Part shown: piece by piece, positions 35,729 through 44,573 of the stretch
How the letters are laid out: each line of letters starts with the position of its first letter
Position numbering within the stretch: position 1 is the stretch's first letter
Source: Saccharothrix longispora
Lineage (GTDB): Bacteria > Actinomycetota > Actinomycetes > Mycobacteriales > Pseudonocardiaceae
Direction of reading: 5' to 3'
Assembly (NCBI RefSeq): GCF_030852425.1
Contig: NZ_NSDM01000001.1
Coordinates: 310,001 to 374,000 of the forward strand
Length of the DNA: 64,000 bases
Notes under the pieces: model-generated
The model's input: only the letters and a program-made list of their open reading frames with translations
Databases searched by the model: none
What the model was told of the DNA's origin: nothing
Translations under genes and position numbers: made by a program

Positions 35729-37660
35729 GTGTCCAGATTCCGCCAGCGGGCCGTGCTGATCGGGTGCGTGCTGGCCGCCGCCCTCGCGGTGGCCGGCCTC
35801 TTCGTGACCGACTACGGCATCGACCCGGACCTGTGGCTGACCGGTCTGGCCCTCGGGTTCCTGGCGCTGCTCGCCGCGCTGGACCCGTGGCTGCACCGCA
35901 AGCGCGCCGCGGGCCTCGCCACCGACGCCAACCTCGACGCCGCCGCGAACGACCTCGTCAAGGCCCTGCGCGGCCAGTGGAACGAGGAGTGCCGCGCCCG
36001 GGGTCTCTCCGAGCACCTCCTCGACCTGCACTGGAGCGCGGACGAGGGGGAGCCGGGCCACAGCGACGCGGTCGTGGGCTCGTTCCTGCGCAGCAGCCGC
36101 ATGGTCTTCCTCGGCGAACCGGGCGCGGGCAAGAGCACGACGGTGATGCTGCTCACCCTCGGCATGCTCGACCGGCACGCCGACGGCTCCCCCGTGCCGT
36201 TCCTGCTGCCGCTGTCCACCTGGGACCCGGACGAGGAGGACGTGCGCACCTGGATGACCCGGCGCCTCTACGAGGACCACCCGGCGCTGCGCAACACCGA
36301 GTTGTACGGCAGCTACGCGGGCGACCTGCTGGTCGAGCAGCGGCGGGTGTTCCCGGTGCTGGACGGGCTCGACCAGATCCCGGCCGACCGCCGCGCGGAC
36401 GCCGTCGACCGCATCAACCGGGCGTTCCCGCACACGGTGCCGCTGGTGCTGACCTGCCGCGCGGACGAGTTCGCCGAGACCGGCGCCCACGTCGTCGCCG
36501 CGCACGTCGTGCAGCTCCAGCCGCTGGACCACGAGGAGATCGCGGGCTACCTGCGGTCCACCTCGGACCCGGTCGCGGCGGCCCGCTGGGAACCGATCTT
36601 CCTGCACCTGCGCGGCGAGCCGGACGGGCGGCTCGCCGAGGCCCTGTCCACGCCGCTCGCGGTGTGGCTCGCGGGCGGCGTGTACGCCCACGGCGAGCCC
36701 AGCGAGCTGCTCGACCGCGCCCGCTTCCCGGACCGCCGCGCCATCGAGGACCACCTGGTGGACGCCCTGGTCGGGAGCGCGTTCGGCGACCGCGGCGCGG
36801 CGCACCAGGCGCGCGCCAGCCAGGTGTGGCCGCGGGACCGGGCACAGCGCTGGCTCGCGTTCCTGGCCCGCGAGATGAACGCGCGCGGCGTGCGTGAACT
36901 GGGGTGGTGGGACCTGCGGCGCTCCGTGGGCCGCACCTGGCTGGCGTTCCTCGGCGCGCTGGTGCTCGGCCTGATCGGCGGGTTCGGCGTGATGTGGCTG
37001 ATGGCGTACGCGAGCACGCCGGACCTCGCCCCGATCACCGGCCTGGGGGCGGGGCTGGCCGTCGCGGTGGCCGCGCTGTACGCGTCCGGGCAGCGCGCGG
37101 TCAAGCCGCGGCTGGGTGTGTGGCGCAGCCTGCTCGTGGTCAGCGGCGTGCTCGGCGGCGCCGCCGGCCTGGTGTTCGGCGCGCTGTACGGGCTGTCGGC
37201 GGGCCTGGTGGTCGGCCTGGGCATCGCGGTGGCGGTGGCGCTGCGGTTCGCGCTGGGCACCACCGCCGAGCTGAGCCACCCGTCCAGTCCCCAGTGGACG
37301 ATGACGCGCGACCGGGTCGCGGTGTGGACCGGGTCGCTGGTGCTGGCCGTGGTGTTCGGCGCCGCCGCGGGCCTGGTGTTCGGGCCGTACCAGACCGGCA
37401 TGGTGGGCCTGGGCCTGGCGTGCGGCCTGATGCTCGGCTTCACGCTGTCCGTGCTGCACCTGCGCTGGTGGTGGTACACGGTCGCGCGGATCTGGCTCGC
37501 GCTGCGCGGCAGGCTGCCGTGGGAGCTGACCGTGTTCCTGGACGACGCGCGCAAGCTCGGCGTGCTGCGGCAGGCGGGCGCGGCCTACCAGTTCCGGCAC
37601 GCGCTGGTGCAGGACCGGTTGGCCTCCGCCACCCGCGAGCGGGTCAGGTCAAGCGCCTAG
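35729..37660 (+). CDS. Membrane NACHT-type NTPase
   Basis: This 643-residue STAND-class protein has two N-terminal membrane segments (about residues 8-25 and 37-52), then a NACHT NTPase core with Walker A FLGEPGAGKSTT (129-137), Walker B VFPVLDGLDQIP (207-216) and LTCRADEF (241-248), then about six membrane segments (residues 403-577). The end, AYQFRHALVQDRLA, recalls the end of actinomycete NACHT proteins. No leucine-rich, TPR or effector domain is visible. CATGAT ends six bases before the GTG. NACHT proteins serve in signalling and anti-phage defence; which applies here is not shown. Confidence 0.8.
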   Translation: MSRFRQRAVLIGCVLAAALAVAGLFVTDYGIDPDLWLTGLALGFLALLAALDPWLHRKRAAGLATDANLDAAANDLVKALRGQWNEECRARGLSEHLLDLHWSADEGEPGHSDAVVGSFLRSSRMVFLGEPGAGKSTTVMLLTLGMLDRHADGSPVPFLLPLSTWDPDEEDVRTWMTRRLYEDHPALRNTELYGSYAGDLLVEQRRVFPVLDGLDQIPADRRADAVDRINRAFPHTVPLVLTCRADEFAETGAHVVAAHVVQLQPLDHEEIAGYLRSTSDPVAAARWEPIFLHLRGEPDGRLAEALSTPLAVWLAGGVYAHGEPSELLDRARFPDRRAIEDHLVDALVGSAFGDRGAAHQARASQVWPRDRAQRWLAFLAREMNARGVRELGWWDLRRSVGRTWLAFLGALVLGLIGGFGVMWLMAYASTPDLAPITGLGAGLAVAVAALYASGQRAVKPRLGVWRSLLVVSGVLGGAAGLVFGALYGLSAGLVVGLGIAVAVALRFALGTTAELSHPSSPQWTMTRDRVAVWTGSLVLAVVFGAAAGLVFGPYQTGMVGLGLACGLMLGFTLSVLHLRWWWYTVARIWLALRGRLPWELTVFLDDARKLGVLRQAGAAYQFRHALVQDRLASATRERVRSSA

Positions 37661-38821
37661 CCCGCGCAGCCTGCGGACCGCCTCGTCCAGCACCTCGTCG
37701 CGCTTGCAGAACGCGAAGCGCACGAGGTGCTGCCACGCCTCGGGGTGGTCGGTGAACACCTGCACCGGCACGCCCGCGACGCCGATCCGCCCCGGCAGCT
37801 CGCGGCACAGCTCGAGGCCGTCGGTGAAGCCGAGCGGGCGGACGTCCGCGGTGACGAAGTAGGTGCCCTCGCTGGGCCGCACCGCGAACCCGGCCTCGGC
37901 GAGCCCCGCCGAGAGGCGCGACCGCTTGTCCTCCAGCGACGCGCGCAGGTCGTCCACCCAACCCAGCTCGTGGCGCAGCGCGTGCGCCACGGCGGGCTGG
38001 AACGGCGCGCCGCCCACGAACGTCAGGAACTGCTTCGCCGCCCGCACCGCGCCGACCAGCCCGGCGGGCGCGCACACCCAGCCGATCTTCCAGCCGGTGC
38101 AGTTGAACGACTTGCCCGCGCCCGAGATCGTCACGGTCCGCTCGCGCATCCCGGGGAACGCCGCCAGCGGCAGGTGCTCGCGGCCGTCGAACACCAGGTG
38201 CTCGTAGACCTCGTCGGTGATCGCGACGAGGTCGTGCTCCACGCACAGCCGCGCGACGGCGGCCAGCTCGTCGCGGGTGAACACGGTGCCGGTCGGGTTG
38301 TGCGGCGAGTTGACCAGGACCGCCCGGGTCTTCGGCGTCACGGCGGCGCGCAGCGCGTCGACGTCCAGCCCGAGGCGGCCGGTGCCGGGCTCCTCGACGA
38401 GCCCCACGGACCGCCGGGTCGCGCCGGCCAGCGCCACGGACGCCGCGTACGAGTCGTAGTAGGGCTCGACCAGCACGACCTCGTCACCGGGCTCGACCAG
38501 GCCGAGCAGCGCCGCCGCGACGGCCTCGGTGGCGCCGACCGTGACCAGCACCTCGGTGTCCGGGTCGTAGTGGGTGCCGTAGCGGGCGCGGTGCTCGGCG
38601 ACGGCCTGCCGCAGCTCCGGCATCCCGGGACCGGGCGGGTACTGGTTGAGGCCCGCGTCGATCGACTCCTTGGCCACCCGCAGCATCGACGCGGGGCCGT
38701 CGGTGTCGGGGAACCCCTGGCCGAGGTTCACCGCGCCCGTCCGGGTCGCCAACGCGGTCATCTCCGCGAAGATCGTCGAGGTGAACGGCCTCATCCTGGT
38801 CACGAGCGCTGGTTCCCGCAC
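37649..38821 (-). CDS. Class I PLP-dependent aminotransferase (DapC/kynurenine-type)
   Basis: This 390-residue fold-type I aminotransferase has LGQGFPDTDGP, VNSPHNPTGTVF, AITDEVYEHLVF and the PLP-binding Lys in TISGAGKSFNCTGWKIGW. It resembles the group containing succinyldiaminopimelate, methionine and kynurenine aminotransferases (DapC is Rv0858c in M. tuberculosis). AAGATT ends seven bases before the GTG start. It overlaps the NACHT gene end by 12 bases in convergent orientation. Confidence 0.85.
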   Translation of the reverse strand: MREPALVTRMRPFTSTIFAEMTALATRTGAVNLGQGFPDTDGPASMLRVAKESIDAGLNQYPPGPGMPELRQAVAEHRARYGTHYDPDTEVLVTVGATEAVAAALLGLVEPGDEVVLVEPYYDSYAASVALAGATRRSVGLVEEPGTGRLGLDVDALRAAVTPKTRAVLVNSPHNPTGTVFTRDELAAVARLCVEHDLVAITDEVYEHLVFDGREHLPLAAFPGMRERTVTISGAGKSFNCTGWKIGWVCAPAGLVGAVRAAKQFLTFVGGAPFQPAVAHALRHELGWVDDLRASLEDKRSRLSAGLAEAGFAVRPSEGTYFVTADVRPLGFTDGLELCRELPGRIGVAGVPVQVFTDHPEAWQHLVRFAFCKRDEVLDEAVRRLRGLGA

Positions 38822-38850
38822 GACTCCGAATCTTCACGGACAATGGCGGT

Positions 38851-40107
38851 GTGGAGCAACTGACCGCCGCTGACCAGCTCAAGCGCCAGGGCCTGCGCAG
38901 GATGAAGCTCGTGGCGACGGGCTTCTTCCTCGCGGCCACCGTGATCTTCGTCGTCGCGCTGCTGTTCGAGGAGGGTGGACCCGCCTGGGTCGGGTACGTC
39001 CGCGCCGCCGCCGAGGCGGGCATGGTCGGCGCGATCGCCGACTGGTTCGCCGTGACCGCCCTGTTCCGCAGGCCGCTGGGCCTGCCGATCCCGCACACCG
39101 CGATCATCCCGACCCGCAAGGACACCTTCGGCGACGCGCTGGGGTCGTTCGTCGGGCAGAACTTCCTGTCCGAGGCGGTGGTGAAGGACAAGCTGCGACG
39201 GGTCGGCGTCGGGCGGCGGCTCGGCGAGTGGCTGGTGAAGCCGGAGAACGCCGAGCGCGTCACCTCCGAGGTGGCCAACGTGGTCAAGGGCGCGGTCACC
39301 GTGCTGCGGGACGAGGACGTGCAGGCGATCGTCGAGCAGGCGGTCGTGCGGCGGCTCGTGGACCGGCCGTGGGGCCCGCCGCTGGGCACGCTGCTCGGGC
39401 AGGTGCTGGCCGACGGCGCGCACCACAAGCTCGTGGACCTGATGTGCGACCGGGCGTACGACTGGGTGCGCGACAACTACGACAAGGTCATGGGCGTGGT
39501 GTCGGACCGCGCGCCGTCGTGGTCGCCGAGGTTCGTCGACTCGATGCTGGGAGACAAGGTCTACACCGAGCTGCTGAACTTCGCGTGGGCGGTGAAGACC
39601 GACGTCAACCACCCGATGCGGCAGGCGGTCGACCAGTTCCTGGTCGAGTTCGCGTCCGACCTGCGGACCGACCCGGCCACGATGCAGCGCGCCGAGCAGG
39701 TCAAGCAGCAGGTCGTCGACCACCCCGACGTGCAGCGGCTGATCGGGTCGGCGTGGGGCACGGCGAAGAAGATGCTGCTCGACGCGGCCGAGGACCCGTC
39801 GTCCGAGCTGCGCCGCCGGGTGCGCGAGGGCCTGGTGTCCTTCGGCGCGCGGCTGGTCGGGGACGAGGCGATGCGCGCCAAGGTCGACGGGTGGCTGGAG
39901 GGCGCGGCGGGGTACGTGGTGACCCACTACCGCGACGAGATCACCACGCTGATCACCGACACCGTCGAGCGCTGGGACGCCGAGGAGACCTCGCGCAAGA
40001 TCGAGCTCCAGGTGGGGCGCGACCTCCAGTTCATCCGCATCAACGGCACGGTGGTGGGCGCGCTCGCCGGCCTGGCGATCTACACCGTCGGCCAGCTGGT
40101 GACGTGA
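38851..40107 (+). CDS. DUF445 membrane protein
   Basis: This 418-residue DUF445 (YjiN/YheB-like) protein has an N-terminal membrane segment (about residues 20-38), the conserved VGAIADWFAVTALFRRPLGL and PHTAIIPTRKDTFG, a long helical region and a C-terminal membrane segment (VGALAGLAIYTVGQL). GACAAT ends six bases before the GTG start. Function is unknown; the family is widespread in bacteria. Confidence 0.9.
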   Translation: MEQLTAADQLKRQGLRRMKLVATGFFLAATVIFVVALLFEEGGPAWVGYVRAAAEAGMVGAIADWFAVTALFRRPLGLPIPHTAIIPTRKDTFGDALGSFVGQNFLSEAVVKDKLRRVGVGRRLGEWLVKPENAERVTSEVANVVKGAVTVLRDEDVQAIVEQAVVRRLVDRPWGPPLGTLLGQVLADGAHHKLVDLMCDRAYDWVRDNYDKVMGVVSDRAPSWSPRFVDSMLGDKVYTELLNFAWAVKTDVNHPMRQAVDQFLVEFASDLRTDPATMQRAEQVKQQVVDHPDVQRLIGSAWGTAKKMLLDAAEDPSSELRRRVREGLVSFGARLVGDEAMRAKVDGWLEGAAGYVVTHYRDEITTLITDTVERWDAEETSRKIELQVGRDLQFIRINGTVVGALAGLAIYTVGQLVT

Positions 40108-40137
40108 CGACCGGCCCCTGCCCGGGAGCCGGTCGTC
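40106..40137. terminator. Bidirectional hairpin overlapping two stop codons
   Basis: GACGACCGGC (40106-40115) and GCCGGTCGTC (40128-40137) pair perfectly around a 12-base loop. The stem starts inside the stop of the DUF445 gene and ends inside the stop of the convergent CGNR gene. Confidence 0.8.
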
Positions 40138-40672
40138 AGCTCACGCTGAGCGCGCGCCGTTCCCGCCAGTTGCGCGCCTTCTCCCGGTTGCCGCACGTCT
40201 GCATCGAGCACCACGTGCGCGAGCGGTTCCGGGAGCGGTCGAAGAACGCCCAGCGGCAGTCGTCCGCCTGGCAGATCTTGAACCGCTCCCAGGACCCGAG
40301 GACCGCCAGCCGGGCCGCCGCGCCCAGCACCGCGCCCAGGGCGTCGGCACTGGACATGGTGGGCACCCCGTGGCTGAGGTCGACCCGGACGAGCCCCGCG
40401 GCGGGGGCGGGGTCCGGGCCGTCGTGCCGTTCCCCGAGGGAGGCCCGCAGCGAGGCGCGGGCGGCGCGGACCCCGTCCAGCTCGCCGGGCGAGCCCAGTC
40501 CGCGTTCGGTGACCCACGCCCGCCAGGCGGCGGCGCTGTCCAGCACGTCGGTGCCGAGTTCGAGGTCCCGGGTGTTGAGGAAGGCGAGCAGCAGCTCCAC
40601 ATCGTGTTCCGCATCGCCGGCTCGACCCTGCGCAAGAGCTGCGTGGTCCCAGCCGGCCGCCAGACCAGTCAC
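40136..40672 (-). CDS. CGNR zinc-finger (ABATE) regulator
   Basis: This 178-residue protein has an N-terminal ABATE domain and a C-terminal CGNR zinc finger (CQADDCRWAFFDRSRNRSRT, then CSMQTCGNREKARNWRER). This stress-linked transcription factor family is common in actinobacteria. TACAGT ends six bases before the GTG start, and GGAGGG also lies there, so the leader status is ambiguous. Confidence 0.85.
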   Translation of the reverse strand: MTGLAAGWDHAALAQGRAGDAEHDVELLLAFLNTRDLELGTDVLDSAAAWRAWVTERGLGSPGELDGVRAARASLRASLGERHDGPDPAPAAGLVRVDLSHGVPTMSSADALGAVLGAAARLAVLGSWERFKICQADDCRWAFFDRSRNRSRTWCSMQTCGNREKARNWRERRALSVS

Positions 40673-40794
40673 CCCTCCACTGTAGGCGTCGGAAGGTGGC
40701 GATGTGGCGAAGTAACCGGCAAGTGCCCTTCACCGGTTAGCCCTGTTGCCCGTTCGGACGAGTGACCCCGTTCCGCCGATCGGGTTATGAACCC

Positions 40795-40817
40795 TGTGTA
40801 TACCTCGTGTGTATAGT
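40795..40817 (+). promoter_or_regulatory. Promoter with direct repeats before the PadR-ABC operon
   Basis: TGTGTATA occurs at 40795-40802 and 40808-40815, 13 bases apart, and the second overlaps the -10 TATAGT (40812-40817). That hexamer ends seven bases before the PadR ATG, so the transcript is probably leaderless. AT-rich repeats over a promoter are a good candidate for the PadR operator. Confidence 0.6.
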
Positions 40818-40824
40818 CGATCGC

Positions 40825-41349
40825 ATGTCGATCGGACACACCCTGCTGGGCCTGCTGGAAAAAGGTCCACGGCACGGCTACGACCTGAAGAGGGCCTACG
40901 ACGAGCGCTTCGGCCAGGACCGGCCGCTGCACTACGGGCAGGTCTACACGACGCTCTCCCGCCTGCTCCGCAACGGCCTCGTCGAGGAGGCGGGGGTCGA
41001 GGCGGGCGACGGTCCGGAGCGCAAGCGGTACGCGATCACGGACGCGGGCGTCACCGACGTGGAGCACTGGCTGGGCACGCCGGAGCCGCCCGAGCCCTAC
41101 CTCCAGAACACCCTCTACGCGAAGGTCGTGCTGGCCCTGCTGTCCGGTCGCAGCGCCGACGAGGTGCTCGACGTCCAGCGCACCGCGCACCTGGCCACGA
41201 TGCGCCGGCTGACGAAGCGGAAGGCGGACGGCGACCTCGCCGACCAGCTGATCTGCGACCACGCCCTGTTCCACCTCGAAGCCGACCTGCGGTGGCTGGA
41301 GCTCACCGCCGCGCGCCTCGGCCAGCTGGAGACGGCGGTGACCCGGTGA
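40825..41349 (+). CDS. PadR-family transcriptional regulator
   Basis: This 174-residue regulator has a PadR winged helix, TLLGLLEKGPRHGYDLKRAY and HYGQVYTTLSRLLRNGLVEE, and a C-terminal dimerisation helix region of the Vir_act_alpha_C type. It is the first gene of an operon with an ABC transporter. It most likely represses the operon and is released by a transported drug or peptide, as in LmrR-type systems; the ligand is unknown. Confidence 0.9.
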   Translation: MSIGHTLLGLLEKGPRHGYDLKRAYDERFGQDRPLHYGQVYTTLSRLLRNGLVEEAGVEAGDGPERKRYAITDAGVTDVEHWLGTPEPPEPYLQNTLYAKVVLALLSGRSADEVLDVQRTAHLATMRRLTKRKADGDLADQLICDHALFHLEADLRWLELTAARLGQLETAVTR

Positions 41350-42023
41350 AGCCGATCCTGGAAGCGGTCGACCTGCACAAGTCGTTCGGCCCCACCCCCG
41401 CGCTGGACGGCGCCGGGCTGCGGGTGCGCGCGGGCGAGGTCGTGGCGGTGATGGGGCCCTCGGGTTCCGGGAAGTCGACGCTGCTGCACTGCCTGGCGGG
41501 CATCCTGACGCCCGACACGGGCGTCGTCCGGTACCGCGACGTCGAGCTGAGCGCGATGGGCGACGGGGAGCGCAGCGAGCTGCGGCGCACCGACTTCGGG
41601 TTCGTGTTCCAGTTCGGGCAGCTCGTGCCGGAGCTGACCTGCCTGGAGAACGTGGCGCTGCCGCTGCGCCTGGGCTCGGTCAAGCGCAAGGAGGCCGAGT
41701 CGCGGGCCCGCGAGTGGCTGGAGCGGCTGGAGGTGGCCGACGTCGCGGACAAGCGCCCCGGCGAGACCTCGGGCGGCCAGGGCCAGCGCGTCGCCGTGGC
41801 CCGCGCCCTGGTGACGGGGCCGCGGGTGGTGTTCGCCGACGAGCCGACGGGCGCGCTCGACTCGCTCAACGGCGAGCGGGTGATGCAGCTGCTGGTCACG
41901 GCGGCGAAGGAGACCGACGCCGCGGTGGTGCTGGTGACGCACGAGGCGCGCGTGGCGGCCTACTCCGACCGCGAGGTCGTCGTGCGCGACGGCCGGTCGC
42001 GCGAGATGGAGCCGGTCAGGTGA
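41346..42023 (+). CDS. ABC transporter ATP-binding protein (MacB/LolD type)
   Basis: This 225-residue ATPase has Walker A MGPSGSGKSTLL, the Q-loop FVFQFGQLVPELT and Walker B RVVFADEPTGALDS. The signature loop TSGGQGQRVAVARAL has Thr-Ser-Gly-Gly-Gln, a usual variant in this family. It overlaps both neighbours by four bases (GTGA at each end). With the FtsX-type permease it should form a MacB-like mechanotransmission or export complex. Confidence 0.95.
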   Translation: MKPILEAVDLHKSFGPTPALDGAGLRVRAGEVVAVMGPSGSGKSTLLHCLAGILTPDTGVVRYRDVELSAMGDGERSELRRTDFGFVFQFGQLVPELTCLENVALPLRLGSVKRKEAESRAREWLERLEVADVADKRPGETSGGQGQRVAVARALVTGPRVVFADEPTGALDSLNGERVMQLLVTAAKETDAAVVLVTHEARVAAYSDREVVVRDGRSREMEPVR

Positions 42024-44335
42024 GGTCGTGGTTGTCCGACCTGGCCCTGGGCGTCCGGCTGGCCCTGGGCGGCGGGCGCACGTCGTGGGTCAGGCTCGCG
42101 CTGACCGGCGCGGGCATCGGCATCGGCGTGGCCGTGCTGCTGGCGGCGTCGTCGGTGACGACGATCCTGGGGGAGCGCGACGCGCGGGCGGCGGCGGCCT
42201 CGGCCGGCACGGTCGAGTCGGCCGACGGGCGCGACGCGCTGTACCGCGAGTTCCACAACACCGAGTACCGCGGTGAGACGATCTCGGGGTGGTACGTGCT
42301 GCCCGAGGGCGCGCACCCGCCCGTGCCACCGGGCATGTCGAGGGTGCCCGCCGACGGCGAGGTGTTCCTGTCGCCCGCGCTGGCCGAGCTGCTGGCGTCG
42401 CAGAGGGGCGGGCTGCTGCGCGAGCGGTTCCCCCAGCGGGTGGTCGGCACCATCGGCATGGCCGGTCTGAACTCGCCGCACGACCTGCTGTTCTACGCCG
42501 GCGACGCGGACGTGGACCCGGAACGCGCCAACACGGTCGTCTCGTTCGGCGAGGGCGAGCTGGTCGAGCGCGCGCTCGACCCGGTGCTGACGCTGCTGGT
42601 CATGGTGGGCGTGGTGGCGCTGCTGTTCCCGGTGCTGGTGTTCGTCGGGATCAGCACCCGGCTCGCGGGGGCCGAGCGCGACCGGAGGCTCGCGGCGCTG
42701 CGGCTGGTCGGCGCGGGCGCGCGGCGCGTGCGGCGGATCGCGGCGGGCGAGGCGCTGCTGGGCGCGTTCACCGGGATGGTCGTGGGCGTGGCGCTGTTCC
42801 TCGTCGGACGGCTCTTCGTGGAGGACGTCCGGCTCGTCGGCATCAGCGTGTTCAGGAGCGACTTCACCCCGTCGCCGTGGTTCGCGGTGCTGGTGCTGGT
42901 GCTGGTGCCGGTGCTCGCGGTGGTGACGTCGGTGGTGGCGATGCGCCGCACGGTCGTCGAGCCGCTGGGCGTGGTGCGCCGCACGAAGCCGGTCCGCCGC
43001 GTGCTGTGGTGGCGGACGCTGCCGGTCCTCCTCGGCTCGGCGGCCCTGCTGACGCAGAGCGACACGCTGGGCGGTGAGCGGAGCAGCGCGTCCGAGCCCC
43101 TGGTGATCGGCGGCATCGTGATGCTGCTGCTCGGCATCCCCGTGCTGCTGCCGTGGGTGGTCGAGCGGGCCGTGGGCCGGTTGCGCGGCGGTGCGCCGTC
43201 CTGGCAGCTCGCGATCCGCAGGCTCCAGTTGGAGAGCGGCACGGCGGCCCGCGTCGTGGGCGGCGTGGCCGTGGTCCTGGCAGGCGGCATCGCGCTCCAG
43301 TCGGTGCTGGCGAGCGCGGAGAGCAAGATCGTCGACCGGCCGATCCCGGAGGCGGACAAGAGCCGCGTCGTGGTCGCCATGCGCGACGCGACGCCCGAGA
43401 CGACCCGGCAGGCGGTGGACCTGCTGGAGCGCTCGGTGGGCGTGGCGCACGTGCACCCGCTCGGCTCCGTGCAGTTCACCAGGGGCCCCGAGGACTACCA
43501 GGTCGCGACCGTCGGCACGTGCGAGGCGCTGCGCACCCGGGCGGTGCTGCCGACGTGCCGGGACGGCGACTCGTTCTACGTGGTGGACCCCCCGCCGCCC
43601 GGGGGCGGGAACTCCCGGGACACGCAGGTCGAGCCCGGCGAGCGGGTCAGGATCACCGAGGGGTACGACGACGACGAGAAGACCATCGCGGAGTGGACGA
43701 TCCCGCGGTACACCGAGGTGCGGCCGGACGAGGAGTCCAGCGACCACGGGTACGGCCTCCTGCTCACGCCGTCGGTCCTGGGCGACCTGCCGGTGACGCA
43801 GGACTTCAGCCGGATCGTCGTGCTCGTCGACCCGGCGCAGCCGGACGTCGCGGAGCACGTGCGCAACGCCCTGGCCCCGATGACGTGGCACACCTTCGTC
43901 TCGTACTTCGGCGAGACCGGTGTGTCGGAACGCGTCGAGCAGTACCAGAGCATCCGCCAGGGCCTGCTGGCCGGTTCGCTGGTCACGCTCCTGCTGGCCG
44001 GCGCCAGCCTCCTGGTCCTGGCCCTGGAGCAGGTCCGCGAACGCCGTCGCCCCCTGGCGGTGCTGGCGGCCAGCGGTGTCCCGCGCGGCGCCCTCGGCCG
44101 CTCCCTGCTCTGGCAGAACGCGGTGCCGCTCCTCCTGGCGCTGGTGGTCGCGGTGTCGGTGGGCGGCGGGATGGCGGTCCTGCTGCTGCGGATCATCTCC
44201 CAGCCGATCGTCCTCGACTGGGCGGGCATCGCCCTGCTCACCGGGGCGGCCGCCCTCCTGGTGGTGGCGGTGACGGTCGCGTCCCTGCCGTCCCTGCGGC
44301 GGGCCACCGGAGCCCTGGGGCTGCGATCGGAATGA
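42020..44335 (+). CDS. FtsX-like ABC transporter permease
   Basis: This 771-residue type VII permease has an N-terminal membrane helix (LALTGAGIGIGVAVLLAA), an extracellular domain (about residues 45-180), a block of membrane helices with the FtsX core (RLAALRLVGAGARRVRRIAAGEALLG), a second soluble domain (about 430-630) and a second core (RRRPLAVLAASGVPRGALGR). It is translationally coupled to the ATPase. Such pairs handle drugs, lipoproteins or envelope stress signals. Confidence 0.9.
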   Translation: MRSWLSDLALGVRLALGGGRTSWVRLALTGAGIGIGVAVLLAASSVTTILGERDARAAAASAGTVESADGRDALYREFHNTEYRGETISGWYVLPEGAHPPVPPGMSRVPADGEVFLSPALAELLASQRGGLLRERFPQRVVGTIGMAGLNSPHDLLFYAGDADVDPERANTVVSFGEGELVERALDPVLTLLVMVGVVALLFPVLVFVGISTRLAGAERDRRLAALRLVGAGARRVRRIAAGEALLGAFTGMVVGVALFLVGRLFVEDVRLVGISVFRSDFTPSPWFAVLVLVLVPVLAVVTSVVAMRRTVVEPLGVVRRTKPVRRVLWWRTLPVLLGSAALLTQSDTLGGERSSASEPLVIGGIVMLLLGIPVLLPWVVERAVGRLRGGAPSWQLAIRRLQLESGTAARVVGGVAVVLAGGIALQSVLASAESKIVDRPIPEADKSRVVVAMRDATPETTRQAVDLLERSVGVAHVHPLGSVQFTRGPEDYQVATVGTCEALRTRAVLPTCRDGDSFYVVDPPPPGGGNSRDTQVEPGERVRITEGYDDDEKTIAEWTIPRYTEVRPDEESSDHGYGLLLTPSVLGDLPVTQDFSRIVVLVDPAQPDVAEHVRNALAPMTWHTFVSYFGETGVSERVEQYQSIRQGLLAGSLVTLLLAGASLLVLALEQVRERRRPLAVLAASGVPRGALGRSLLWQNAVPLLLALVVAVSVGGGMAVLLLRIISQPIVLDWAGIALLTGAAALLVVAVTVASLPSLRRATGALGLRSE

Positions 44336-44573
44336 CCCCGTTCCGCCGCCGCTCCGAGGAGCCGTGGTCATCGGGCCGATGACCTGCTCGAACGCGCCCA
44401 CCGCGAGCGCACCCCCGTCGCCCCTCCGGTCCCGGCGGCATCCCGCCCGTCGATCCAGGCCACGCAAACGACCACCCGAGCGTCTTGAGAGGTGTGACGA
44501 TCTCCCCGCGCGAGCATTCCCATGACGTCCCCCGCGCCCCGGCGGGGGGCCGGAGCGACCGGGGTGCGCTCCG
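44336..44573. other. 238-bp spacer between the two permease genes
   Basis: No gene or ATPase remnant is visible here. The spacer may carry a promoter for the second permease (TTGAGA near 44486 with CATTCC downstream), but this is weak. Confidence 0.3.

Noticed and set aside
40763..44348. The 16-base string TGACCCCGTTCCGCCG occurs at 40763 and at 44333, flanking the PadR-ABC-permease genes like boundary repeats.
   Set aside because: A shared 16-mer is expected by chance in 64 kb of high-GC DNA. There are no longer flanks, target duplications or transposase genes, so it is not treated as a mobile-element boundary.
44336..44573. A remnant of a second ABC ATPase between the permeases.
   Set aside because: None of the six frames shows Walker, Q-loop or signature motifs in this spacer.
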